From: Calothrix sp. NIES-2098
GTDB taxonomy: Bacteria; Cyanobacteriota; Cyanobacteriia; Cyanobacteriales; Nostocaceae
DNA: 64,000 bases
Direction of reading: 5' to 3'
Assembly: GCA_002368175.1 (NCBI GenBank)
Contig: AP018172.1
Coordinates: forward strand, 435,001-499,000
The notes below the pieces were generated by a model. The model made no database searches. It saw only the letters and a list, made by a program, of their open reading frames with translations, and was not told the origin of the DNA. Of this stretch, positions 9,152-16,836 are shown piece after piece. Each line of letters opens with the position of its first letter. Positions within the stretch are counted from its first letter, which is position 1. The translations under genes were made by a program, and so were the position numbers.

Positions 9152-9395
9152 AGTTTCTGCTCCTTTTGTTGAAAGTACTTGGCCACAATTCCTCACCAAG
9201 TTCTCTCCTCTGGTGTAACAGATCTTCAATCTGTTGCATAGCCAGTGATGAAGGTTGCGCTCGTCCGTTTTCCCATTGGTGGATACTGTAGAAAGACACT
9301 CTTAGCCTCTTTGCTAATCTCACCTGTAAAAGTTTGAGGCGCTGCTGAGTCTCGATTGTCAACTTTGCCACCTCTAGCTTTGCGATCGCAGGCAT
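9141..9395 (-). CDS. Small helix-turn-helix (XRE-like) protein
   Basis: The protein has 84 residues with an XRE-type helix-turn-helix: LLQVRLAKRLRVSFYSIHQW followed by ENGRAQPSSLA. This is the pattern in which the recognition helix is followed by W-E-N-G-R-x-x-P. The rest is a short C-terminal helix and a basic tail. It has no sensor domain of its own. Its stop overlaps the probable GTG start of the large hybrid kinase by 11 bp, so the two are probably translationally coupled. A regulator working with that kinase is a reasonable inference. The target DNA is unknown; binding to its own promoter would be typical of the family. Confidence 0.7.
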   Translation of the reverse strand: MPAIAKLEVAKLTIETQQRLKLLQVRLAKRLRVSFYSIHQWENGRAQPSSLAMQQIEDLLHQRRELGEELWPSTFNKRSRNCDC

Positions 9396-10182
9396 AAGGC
9401 AACTTTACTGTTAATTTTTTCCTAGATACTGGACTATAGCAGATGCTATAACTGTGCTTACATCTATCGCAAGTCATAGCTGGAACGCATCAAATTCAGG
9501 AGTTTCTAGTGGTAAGTATTGAGTGCGAAGAAAGAACATTAGTCGATCGCTCGCTACTCAGTACTCGCCAATCAGCACTGTTTTGGTGAGTCAGAATTCT
9601 ATGACACCAAATTTAAAATGTCTACAGTGAGGCTAGCTTAGTAAAGCAAGTATAGAGTATTGATTTTCTCCTAATTGCTTGAAGTTCGCAAACCTGCCTC
9701 ATAAGATGAGCTAGAAATTAGACTTTTTGTAAACTAAGCTCAAACATTTGTTGTGTATAGCTTGTAATTCATAGTAGGCTGCTCATTTAATAAAGGTTAT
9801 CAGGGGTTGCTATGAAAAAATCACTCTCGCGTCAACAAAGCTCATTAGAGTATGAATCAGTGTAGAAACAAAATCCTGCAAAGAGGATGTATCTTGAAAT
9901 ATTAGATATTTTGTTCTGGCTCCCCAGCCAACTTTGAATGGGAGGAAGTACAGCCTTAAAGTCTCCCTTTTTGGAGGGGGATTTAGAGGAATCTCCAATA
10001 ACTTGGTGTATCAACAAAGACTTTTAACACAACCTCTGAAGATGCTAAATAATTCTGACTTACAACAGAGTCTATAGCTTAAGCAGGAAATTTGCCGAAA
10101 ATTGGCAAGTTGATACACACTGATGCTATTTCATTTGCTTGAATAGCTATATTGATAGGACGGAAATTCACAACTCGTTATT
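9396..10182. other. Intergenic region, no gene recognised
   Basis: Two short overlapping minus-strand frames (9810-10017) lack family features and are not credible. Around 9958-9996 lies a GGAGGGGGATTTAGAGGAA sequence of the kind repeated widely between cyanobacterial genes. The region must hold the promoters of the divergent HTH/kinase and zinc-ribbon units, but I could not place them. Confidence 0.5.
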
Positions 10183-10428
10183 ATGGCTAGTAAGTTAATA
10201 GACGTTAGAGAGTATACGGTTAGAGCGCATAAAAGAGAAATTCACACTCGCGTTTTTCACTTTATCTGCAAGCAGTGCAATGAGAGTACAAAACGCGAGA
10301 CTTACGGGCCTCGACCGTTATATTGCGAGCAATGTCGCCCTCCCCAAGCGCCAAAAAAACCGCAGCAACCAGCGGCTAAAGCCAAACCTAGACCGATGAC
10401 TTATAAAAGTAAATCTGATTTAGATTGA
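10183..10428 (+). CDS. Small zinc-ribbon-like protein, function unknown
   Basis: The protein has 81 residues. Two CxxC pairs (Cys29/Cys32 in CKQC and Cys48/Cys51 in CEQC) are separated by 15 residues, as expected for a small zinc ribbon. The N-terminal half is basic (TVRAHKREIHTRVFHF). The C-terminus is a Pro/Ala/Lys tail (about residues 53-75), probably disordered. This composition suggests nucleic-acid or protein binding. The downstream gene begins 10 bp after the stop, so the two form one transcription unit. I do not recognise a named family. Confidence 0.7.
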   Translation: MASKLIDVREYTVRAHKREIHTRVFHFICKQCNESTKRETYGPRPLYCEQCRPPQAPKKPQQPAAKAKPRPMTYKSKSDLD

Positions 10429-10438
10429 TTAACGCCTT

Positions 10439-11473
10439 ATGACTGTAAAGGGACAATTAGAACCTCCTCCTGATGCTTTCCTCTCTCCACTTTTGGAATT
10501 AAGAGACTACTATGCTCGCATTGTAGAAGAGTACGAACGCTTATATACACAAGCGCGATCGCATCTCAATCATGTAGAAGCTTTGTTATCTAACTGGTCA
10601 ACATCAGATAGTAACAATCAGATTGCCACACTTGATGTTACCGATGAAACATCCACTCTTAATAAAGAGAAGATATTATCGCCAGCTACTATTCCCGATC
10701 GCAATTCTGACTTAATAGAGTCAACTCAAGTGAAATCTCCAGACTCTGAATTTTCAGACTCAGAGGATACATCAACTGACTCTATAAATAGCAACAATGA
10801 CCAAGGTGTAAGTATAAATTCAGTTAACGAGGCTTCCCCTGAGACAAAAGAGCAATCAATCAAGGGGCAGGATTATCCGATGTTACCTGAGTTTCAACAC
10901 TGTATCAATCGGATAGAAGCTATCAAAAAAGTCTTACAAGAACATAGTGGTACTGTGTGTCATATAGATTTTATTGTGCGAGCTTTATATGGCGATCTAG
11001 AACCACATATCTTTAAAGTCGTTAAAGGTAGAGTTCAATCCTCACTGACACAGGGTAGAGGTAATAGTTGGTTTGCAATTCCTGACGAACCTGGTTGTTA
11101 TACCTTGGATTTAAAGTTGCTCTCTTCAAGTAATAGCAATGGTTCTGCCAAGAATCTCCAACAGAAAAAGAAGAAATCGCTAATTCTTCCCAAGACCAAA
11201 GTAGTACCGATGCTGACAGCATTCGAGGGTCAATTTTTGATTGATGCTATTACCTCTCTGTTAAAACAAAATTCCGGCAAAATCTTCTCTGTTGCGGAAG
11301 TGATTGCCGGACTTTATGGAGAACTAGATGCAGATGAACTCCGAGAGGTCAAAAGCAAGGTACTGAATGAGTTATCGCGAGGTTATCGCACGGGAAGATT
11401 CTCTAGAGTTCCTGATAAAGTCGGATTGTATACTTGGGATGCAAAATCCATACTAGGCAAAAGCTCCCGTTAA
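10439..11473 (+). CDS. Hypothetical protein with two copies of a winged-helix-like domain
   Basis: The protein has 344 residues. An N-terminal coiled-coil-like helix (about 12-58, rich in Tyr, Arg and Glu) is followed by a Ser/Asp/Thr-rich, probably disordered linker (60-140). Then come two related domains of about 70 residues at 155-226 and 262-337. The two copies share the pattern SG-(x4)-I-(x3)-LYG-(D/E)-L, a later VK-(x2)-V, and PD-(x2)-G-x-YT-x-D-x-K near the end. The size and pattern suggest a small winged-helix (HARE-HTH-like) module, but that is an inference. The gene follows the zinc-ribbon gene by 10 bp, and together they look like a nucleic-acid-associated pair. No catalytic motif is seen. 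Confidence 0.7.
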   Translation: MTVKGQLEPPPDAFLSPLLELRDYYARIVEEYERLYTQARSHLNHVEALLSNWSTSDSNNQIATLDVTDETSTLNKEKILSPATIPDRNSDLIESTQVKSPDSEFSDSEDTSTDSINSNNDQGVSINSVNEASPETKEQSIKGQDYPMLPEFQHCINRIEAIKKVLQEHSGTVCHIDFIVRALYGDLEPHIFKVVKGRVQSSLTQGRGNSWFAIPDEPGCYTLDLKLLSSSNSNGSAKNLQQKKKKSLILPKTKVVPMLTAFEGQFLIDAITSLLKQNSGKIFSVAEVIAGLYGELDADELREVKSKVLNELSRGYRTGRFSRVPDKVGLYTWDAKSILGKSSR

Positions 11474-11492
11474 ACTCACAATCCCTCTCAAT

Positions 11493-11546
11493 GTAGGGTG
11501 GACGCTACCCACCATATCTAGGTTTTGGTGGAAATGCTCACCCTAC
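11493..11546. repeat. Imperfect inverted repeat between convergent genes
   Basis: GTAGGGTG (11493-11500) and CACCCTAC (11539-11546) are perfectly complementary, with a shorter CCACC/GGTGG pair inside. The element lies between two convergent genes and could act as a bidirectional terminator, although it has no long T-run. Elements with GTAGGGTGG ends are common in cyanobacterial genomes. Confidence 0.55.
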
Positions 11547-11559
11547 TTGAGAATAACGA

Positions 11560-12885
11560 TCAAATTCTGGCGCGGAGTGCAGGCGAACGAAAGAGAGTTT
11601 GAAATCCAGCTTGTCTTTCTGCAACTGATTCTGGGGCAGATTCCCAAAGGCTTTCATAGTAAAAGAAAGCTACGCCTAAACCTCGTTCTTGAGCAGCTCG
11701 CACTTGGGCTTGAATTTGTTTGATGGGTACGGGATTGTTTCGCAACCCTGCCATCACTCCCACGCCAGTAGGAATCGATTTCTGCGATTCTCGGATTTCT
11801 GCACGGGAAATATTGTTAATAAAAGCTTGGAGATCGGGACGATAAATTTGCACAATTAGCTCATCTACAATATTAAGCCGTATCCAGTTGAGCCAGTCTT
11901 GCAGTTGAAACTTGTAAGCAAAGTCGTAGTAATTGGGAGAAACGGAGAAAATCAACCGAGGTTTTTGAGCCTTCACAGCTTGGTTGAGTTTGACCATGAA
12001 CGCTGTGATTTTTTCTGCTCGCCAGCGCATCCATGCTTGATCTTGAGGATTAGCTGGAGGTTTATTCTTGGTTTCTTGAGCATACAACGCAACTGTGTAT
12101 GGATCGTAGCCAAATTCATAGGGCAAACTCATGTGATCGTCAAACTGAATGCCATCAACATCGTATTGGCTGATGTTTTCCAGGACGAGACTAGTGATAA
12201 ACTGCTGTACTTCTGGATGGAAAGGATTGAGCCACATTACCTCGCCAGCAGCACTAATCGAAGTTTTACTACCATCCCGCTTTTGCGTAAACCAATTTGG
12301 ATGCTCCATTACCAATTCTGATGTTGGGGGAGCCATAAAACCAAACTCAAACCAAGGAATGACGAGTAGCCCTTGACGATGGGCTTGGTTAATCAAGTCT
12401 GCAAGAATATCGTGTCCGTCCGCTCCTCGCAAAACAAAGGGTTGGATATTTGTACGCTTGGCCACAGCGCTAGGATACATGACATAGCCAGAATTCCAGA
12501 TTACAGGATAGATCGTGTTAAAGTTGAGCCGTCGCAGTTGAGTGACGGCCTCCTGTACTTTGGATCTTTCTTTGAGGATGTCAATATCGTTATTAGTCAT
12601 CCACACCCCGCGAATTTCCTCACGAGGTAGTTGGGGAACCTGAGCGATCGCAGGGGTAAGATTGCCTACCAGTAATACCGTAATACACGATATCAAGGCT
12701 AGGATCGGGAAAAATCGCTTGCGCAATGTCTGACTAAAAGTTGCCGCGTGTCTAAGTCGCCAACTTTGAAAAGGAAAAAATGATTTCAAAATTAGTTTCA
12801 TAGGTTTGAATGATGCGTTAGCTAACCACACGCGCCATTGGATGCTTTTTTTATGGAGTCTACTAGTCATATAGTCTACAAGCAT
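11560..12885 (-). CDS. Exported glycoside-hydrolase-like protein, GHL10 family (DUF187 type)
   Basis: The protein has up to 441 residues. A hydrophobic segment at about 58-82, ending TPAIAQ, looks like a signal peptide or membrane anchor. After it comes a TIM-barrel-like domain with EIRGVWMTNND, FNTIYPVIWNSGYVMYPS and VIPWFEFGF. The segment YDVDGIQFDDHMSLPYEFG is the family's DGxxxDD signature. GHL10 proteins act on cell-envelope or extracellular glycans. The start is uncertain: Met1, Met6 and Met29 are all possible, and Met29 (12801) gives a shorter region before the hydrophobic core. It is monocistronic as far as can be seen. Confidence 0.85.
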   Translation of the reverse strand: MLVDYMTSRLHKKSIQWRVWLANASFKPMKLILKSFFPFQSWRLRHAATFSQTLRKRFFPILALISCITVLLVGNLTPAIAQVPQLPREEIRGVWMTNNDIDILKERSKVQEAVTQLRRLNFNTIYPVIWNSGYVMYPSAVAKRTNIQPFVLRGADGHDILADLINQAHRQGLLVIPWFEFGFMAPPTSELVMEHPNWFTQKRDGSKTSISAAGEVMWLNPFHPEVQQFITSLVLENISQYDVDGIQFDDHMSLPYEFGYDPYTVALYAQETKNKPPANPQDQAWMRWRAEKITAFMVKLNQAVKAQKPRLIFSVSPNYYDFAYKFQLQDWLNWIRLNIVDELIVQIYRPDLQAFINNISRAEIRESQKSIPTGVGVMAGLRNNPVPIKQIQAQVRAAQERGLGVAFFYYESLWESAPESVAERQAGFQTLFRSPALRARI

Positions 12886-13725
12886 TTATGCTTACTAGAG
12901 AATTGGTTAACTGGTAGTTATGCATTCCCCTGTGCATCGAAATCCTGACATCAGACAAACTGAAGCAGACTCAGCAATTTAAAATAGTTGACGTAGCTAA
13001 TCTTCATTAGTGCCCGATGTATCTTTTGTTCTCAGAGTAACAACTTAATTTTTTTGTAAAAAAACTACTTTTTTGGTACTTAAGCCAAAAAATTGGGTAA
13101 ACTTTTGCAGTGATAGGGACATGATCTCACAAAACAGGGACACTTAGACATGAGAAAATTTTTGCTTATCCTGTTAGGGTGATTGTGCGATCGCATCTGT
13201 AGTCATATATCTTCGTTCTCAAAAAGACGGTGGAGAAGCCTATTCCTTTCAAGGATGCAGCCTAGCTATCCTGAAATTCCTCCTTAAAGATTGATGATAT
13301 ATGCATAATTAATGTGACATCTCAGCCAAAAAACTTTAAAGAATCTTCATCTTCACAAGATACTCAAAATTTTTGCCTAGATTGAAAATTAAATTCAGCT
13401 ACAAGAGGTATTTGTTACATTAATCCCTACTCCTTAACCATAATTTCAATACAGAGTCAGTCGCTCGATATTACGAGTAAGTTAAGTGAGTCCGATTCAA
13501 TAGTGTCTGCGAACTGCTTCTGCAACGAACACATTCAAGCGATCGCTTCTGGACTAAAAGTTCATATCAATAAGATTTCGCTGCATCTGGGCATCTCATC
13601 GTTTATGCGTCAGTCTTTCTTAACGATTAGTTTTTATTAAATGCGATATGAACCATGTAGCTGTTTTGCTATTCCCCAGACAGTTCTCATCGCTTTAATT
13701 TTCAGGTAAATTCCTGGAGGGAGTA
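12886..13725. other. Intergenic region with a possible broken small ORF
   Basis: The region is 840 bp with no intact gene of normal size. At 13150-13294 an ATG begins MRKFLLILLG and then stops. Removing one G from the GGG run near 13177 would let the frame continue through a membrane-helix-like stretch to a stop at 13294. This may be a decayed 47-residue gene. The rest, including HIP1 copies, shows nothing I recognise. Confidence 0.45.
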
Positions 13726-16014
13726 ATGACTGAAATTTTGCAAGTAATTTTACTAGTTGACGAGTCTTTACAAGAGCGAGAAATCTACCGACGCTATCTG
13801 TTACGAGATCAGCTACATACTTATCAAATTTTAGAGGCAGAAACTGGTAAACAAGCACTTTTATTATGTCAGCAGCAATTTCCTGATGTAATTGTTATAG
13901 ATTACTTACTGCCAGATATGGATGGGCTGGAGTTTCTGAGCGATCTCAAGATTCGATTAGATTTGTCAAATCTACCAGTCATCATGCTGACAGATCAAGG
14001 AAATGAACAGATAGCATTACAGGCGATGAAAAATGGTGCTGCTGAATATTTGATCAAAAAAAATATCACAGCAGTAAGTTTTCGCCTTGCAATCCAAAAA
14101 GTATTAGAGAAAACACGCTTGATTGAACAGCTTGAAAAAAGCGAAAAACTCTATCGCAGCCTAGTTGAGAGTCAAACCGATCTCATTGTACGCATGGATA
14201 TGAATGGTCGGTTAACCTTTGCTAATGCAGTTGCGGGGGAAATATTTGGGTTTAAAGCGGATGAATTTTTCGGTCAGTGCCTACTGGAGTTTGTCCATCC
14301 AGAAGATTTACCTGATGTCATGGCAAATATTCAATCCTTGACATCGCCACCTTATCGCTTAACGACAAAAGAGCAACGGGGATTCACAGTTAATGGTATC
14401 CGCTGGTTTCAATGGGAAGTTGCTGCTATCCGCAATCAGGAAGGGCAAGTCATCGAACTACAAGCAGTTGGTAGAGATGTCACTAAGCGCAAACAAGCAG
14501 AACAGAAAATACACGAACAAGCTGCCTTAATTGATATTTCGCCAGATGCAATTTTTGTCCGCAATTTAGATTACCAAATCTTGTTTTGGAGTAAAGGTGC
14601 TGAACGCTTGTATGGCTGGACATCTGCCGAAATTCTTGGTAAAGAATCTCACGAATTTTTATATAAGCAAACATCGCCTCAAATCAAAGAAGCTTTTAGA
14701 ACTGTGGTTGAACAAGGGGAATGGTGCGGCGATCTCAATAAAATGACTAAATCTGGGCAAGAATTAACCGTTTCTAGCCGTTGGACTCTGATGTACTCCG
14801 AAGACGGACAACCAGAATCTATTCTTACCGTTGATACAGATATCACAGAGAAAAAACGACTTGAGCAACAGTTTTATCGCGCACAACGCTTAGAGAGTCT
14901 TGGCATTTTAGCAAGTGGTATTGCCCACGATTTAAATAATATACTTTCGCCTATTTTGACAGTTGCCCAACTGCTACTATGTAAACTTCCCAGCCTGGAT
15001 GAAAAAAATCGCCAGTTACTAAAAATTTTAGAACATAACTCTAAACGCGGTGCTGAATTAGTTAAGCAAATCACATCTTTTGCACGAGGTTCGCAAGGTA
15101 AACAAGTTCCTTTACAAATTAGGCACTTGCTTAAGGAAATTGAGCAGATTATCAGCAGTACATTTTCCAAATCAATTGAAATTTGCACTGATATTCCAAC
15201 ACAAAATCTGTTAACAGTCTGGGCAGATCCAACTCAAATACATCAAGTGTTAATGAATCTGTGTGTCAATGCTTATGATGCCATGCCTGATGGTGGTATC
15301 CTCAGCATTTCCGCTGAAAACTTTTTTGTTGATGAAGCTTATGCCAGGATGAATTTGGAGGCGAAAGTAGGTTCCTATGTCCTGATTGCTGTATCAGATA
15401 CAGGATCTGGCATACCAAAAAATCTTTTAGAACGCATTTTTGAACCATTTTTCACCACTAAAGAACTTAGTAAAGGCACTGGATTAGGGCTTTCCACTGC
15501 GATCGGGATCGTCAAAAACCACCGTGGTTTTGTGACAGTAGATAGCGAAGTTGGTAAGGGAAGTCAATTTAATGTTTACTTACCTGCAATTGAGCAATTG
15601 GCAACACAAGAAATTGATGATTGCGATCTACCTAGAGGTAATGATGAATTAGTTTTGGTTGTGGATGATGAAGACTCAATTCAAGAGGTTACTAAAACCT
15701 TACTAGAAGACTACAATTACAAAACCATCAGCGCTAGTAATGGTGTAGAAGCTATCTCTGTTTACACTAAGTATAGAGATGAAATCAGCTTAGTATTGAT
15801 GGATATACAGATGCCGTCCATAGATGGTTTAATGGCGATTAGGGTCATACAACAAATTAATCCATCCGTCAAAATTATTGCTATCAGCGGATTCTCAGCC
15901 AACAGCAAACTTTTAGAAGTTAATAGTATTGGTGTGCAAGCCTTTTTACTAAAACCCTATACTATTAACAAATTACTAGAGACGATTCAAAGTGTGTTAA
16001 AACCAGCTAGTTGA
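13726..16014 (+). CDS. Hybrid sensor kinase: receiver-PAS-PAS-HisKA-HATPase-receiver
   Basis: The protein has 762 residues. The N-terminal receiver (about 5-125) has acidic residues Asp12/Glu13 and phospho-acceptor Asp59 in VIDYLLPDMDG. Two PAS domains follow at about 145-260 and 265-385. The histidine-kinase core has His401 in SGIAHDLNNILSPI, the NtrB-like form of the H-box. The ATPase boxes are NLCVNAYDAMPDGG, DTGSGIP and GTGLGLSTAIG. The C-terminal receiver has VDDED and Asp693 in LMDIQMPSIDG. A receiver at each end suggests phosphorelay input from another kinase. There is no membrane segment. A GGAGGG site stands just before the ATG. It is not obviously in an operon. Confidence 0.93.
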   Translation: MTEILQVILLVDESLQEREIYRRYLLRDQLHTYQILEAETGKQALLLCQQQFPDVIVIDYLLPDMDGLEFLSDLKIRLDLSNLPVIMLTDQGNEQIALQAMKNGAAEYLIKKNITAVSFRLAIQKVLEKTRLIEQLEKSEKLYRSLVESQTDLIVRMDMNGRLTFANAVAGEIFGFKADEFFGQCLLEFVHPEDLPDVMANIQSLTSPPYRLTTKEQRGFTVNGIRWFQWEVAAIRNQEGQVIELQAVGRDVTKRKQAEQKIHEQAALIDISPDAIFVRNLDYQILFWSKGAERLYGWTSAEILGKESHEFLYKQTSPQIKEAFRTVVEQGEWCGDLNKMTKSGQELTVSSRWTLMYSEDGQPESILTVDTDITEKKRLEQQFYRAQRLESLGILASGIAHDLNNILSPILTVAQLLLCKLPSLDEKNRQLLKILEHNSKRGAELVKQITSFARGSQGKQVPLQIRHLLKEIEQIISSTFSKSIEICTDIPTQNLLTVWADPTQIHQVLMNLCVNAYDAMPDGGILSISAENFFVDEAYARMNLEAKVGSYVLIAVSDTGSGIPKNLLERIFEPFFTTKELSKGTGLGLSTAIGIVKNHRGFVTVDSEVGKGSQFNVYLPAIEQLATQEIDDCDLPRGNDELVLVVDDEDSIQEVTKTLLEDYNYKTISASNGVEAISVYTKYRDEISLVLMDIQMPSIDGLMAIRVIQQINPSVKIIAISGFSANSKLLEVNSIGVQAFLLKPYTINKLLETIQSVLKPAS

Positions 16015-16127
16015 CTTACTTATTACTGGCATAAATAAACCATTTAGCAGAGAACAGAAGACACCTGCAAAATAAAAATTCAAAAATTACCTGTCTTTCC
16101 CTCTGCCCTCTGCCTTGCTTCAGTAAT

Positions 16128-16481
16128 TTATTGCAACCCTACCCAAATATTGCCTTCTTCCACACGAGTGGGGAAAACAGGTATTGCTTTTTCCTTAGAA
16201 ATCATACCCATCACCTTGCCAATACCAGGGGGAAAGGTAATCCATTCAGTAGGATTACCGCTAGAAAGGTCAAAAGCACTACGATGGAATGGACAGACTA
16301 TGGCTCCATCATCTGTAATTTTACCTTTCTGCAAGGGTAGCTTCATGTGCGGGCAGGAATTCTCTAAAGCGTAAATTTGGTTGTTATGGTGAACTAGTAA
16401 GATAGCGCGTTTTTCTACTTTCACCACTTTGCGCTCATTAGGTGGTAGCTCATTTTCAGCAAGAACTTTAATCCAGTTCAT
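16128..16481 (-). CDS. Rieske [2Fe-2S] protein
   Basis: The protein has 117 residues and is a single Rieske domain. The cluster ligands are Cys43 and His45 in SCPHMKLP and Cys63 and His66 in VCPFHRSAFDLSSG. The length matches Rieske-type ferredoxins and nitrite-reductase-small-subunit-like (NirD) proteins, and no oxygenase or reductase gene is adjacent. It would act as a cytoplasmic electron carrier or as a partner of an enzyme encoded elsewhere. It has no signal peptide or membrane anchor, so it is not the Rieske protein of the cytochrome b6f complex. It is convergent with the upstream kinase gene. Confidence 0.88.
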   Translation of the reverse strand: MNWIKVLAENELPPNERKVVKVEKRAILLVHHNNQIYALENSCPHMKLPLQKGKITDDGAIVCPFHRSAFDLSSGNPTEWITFPPGIGKVMGMISKEKAIPVFPTRVEEGNIWVGLQ

Positions 16482-16836
16482 AAATACCTCGATACCTCAC
16501 TTTAAAGTCATCTACTGGGCAGCTGCTTGATGGCAGAACTTGAAATTTAATGTTTTTTTCGCCATCAACAAGCTAATTATGTACATCATTCCATAAGTTT
16601 GCAGCAGTGTTGCTCGTGTCAGCGGAAAAGCAGGGGAAGAGGGGATAAGGGAGTGTGGGGAGTGTGGGGAGACAAGGTGAGACCATCGCTGCGGGAGGGT
16701 TTCCTACGGACAGTTTGCTCAAGTCGGGAAACCCGCCCACGCAACTGTCCTCCTCCGCAGGCGACTGGCGTTAGCGCAGCGTTAGCGACGAAGGAGCGTC
16801 ACCCGAAGGGAAGAAATGACTAATGACTAATGACAA
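16482..16836. repeat. Intergenic repeat cluster
   Basis: The region contains a tandem GAGTGTGGGGA doublet (about 16651-16671) and a GC-rich nested inverted repeat. In that repeat GGGTTTCC (16697-16704) pairs with GGAAACCC (16727-16734), and GGACAGTT (16708-16715) pairs with AACTGTCC (16743-16750). A GCGTTAGCG direct doublet (about 16768-16787) and short ATGACTA heptamer repeats near 16815 follow. A 74-codon frame across it is a by-product. These are typical dispersed cyanobacterial repeats with no coding function. Confidence 0.7.

Noticed and set aside
9810..10017. Two overlapping minus-strand frames of 61-62 codons
   Set aside because: They cover an intergenic dispersed repeat, have no family pattern or ribosome site, and overlap each other.
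16651..16671. Tandem GAGTGTGGGGA doublet considered as a CRISPR or origin iteron
   Set aside because: Only two copies with no spacers of even length and no cas or replication gene nearby.
16599..16823. 74-codon plus-strand frame
   Set aside because: It runs through the intergenic repeat cluster; the composition (Arg, Gly, Ser, Thr) is that of the repeats.
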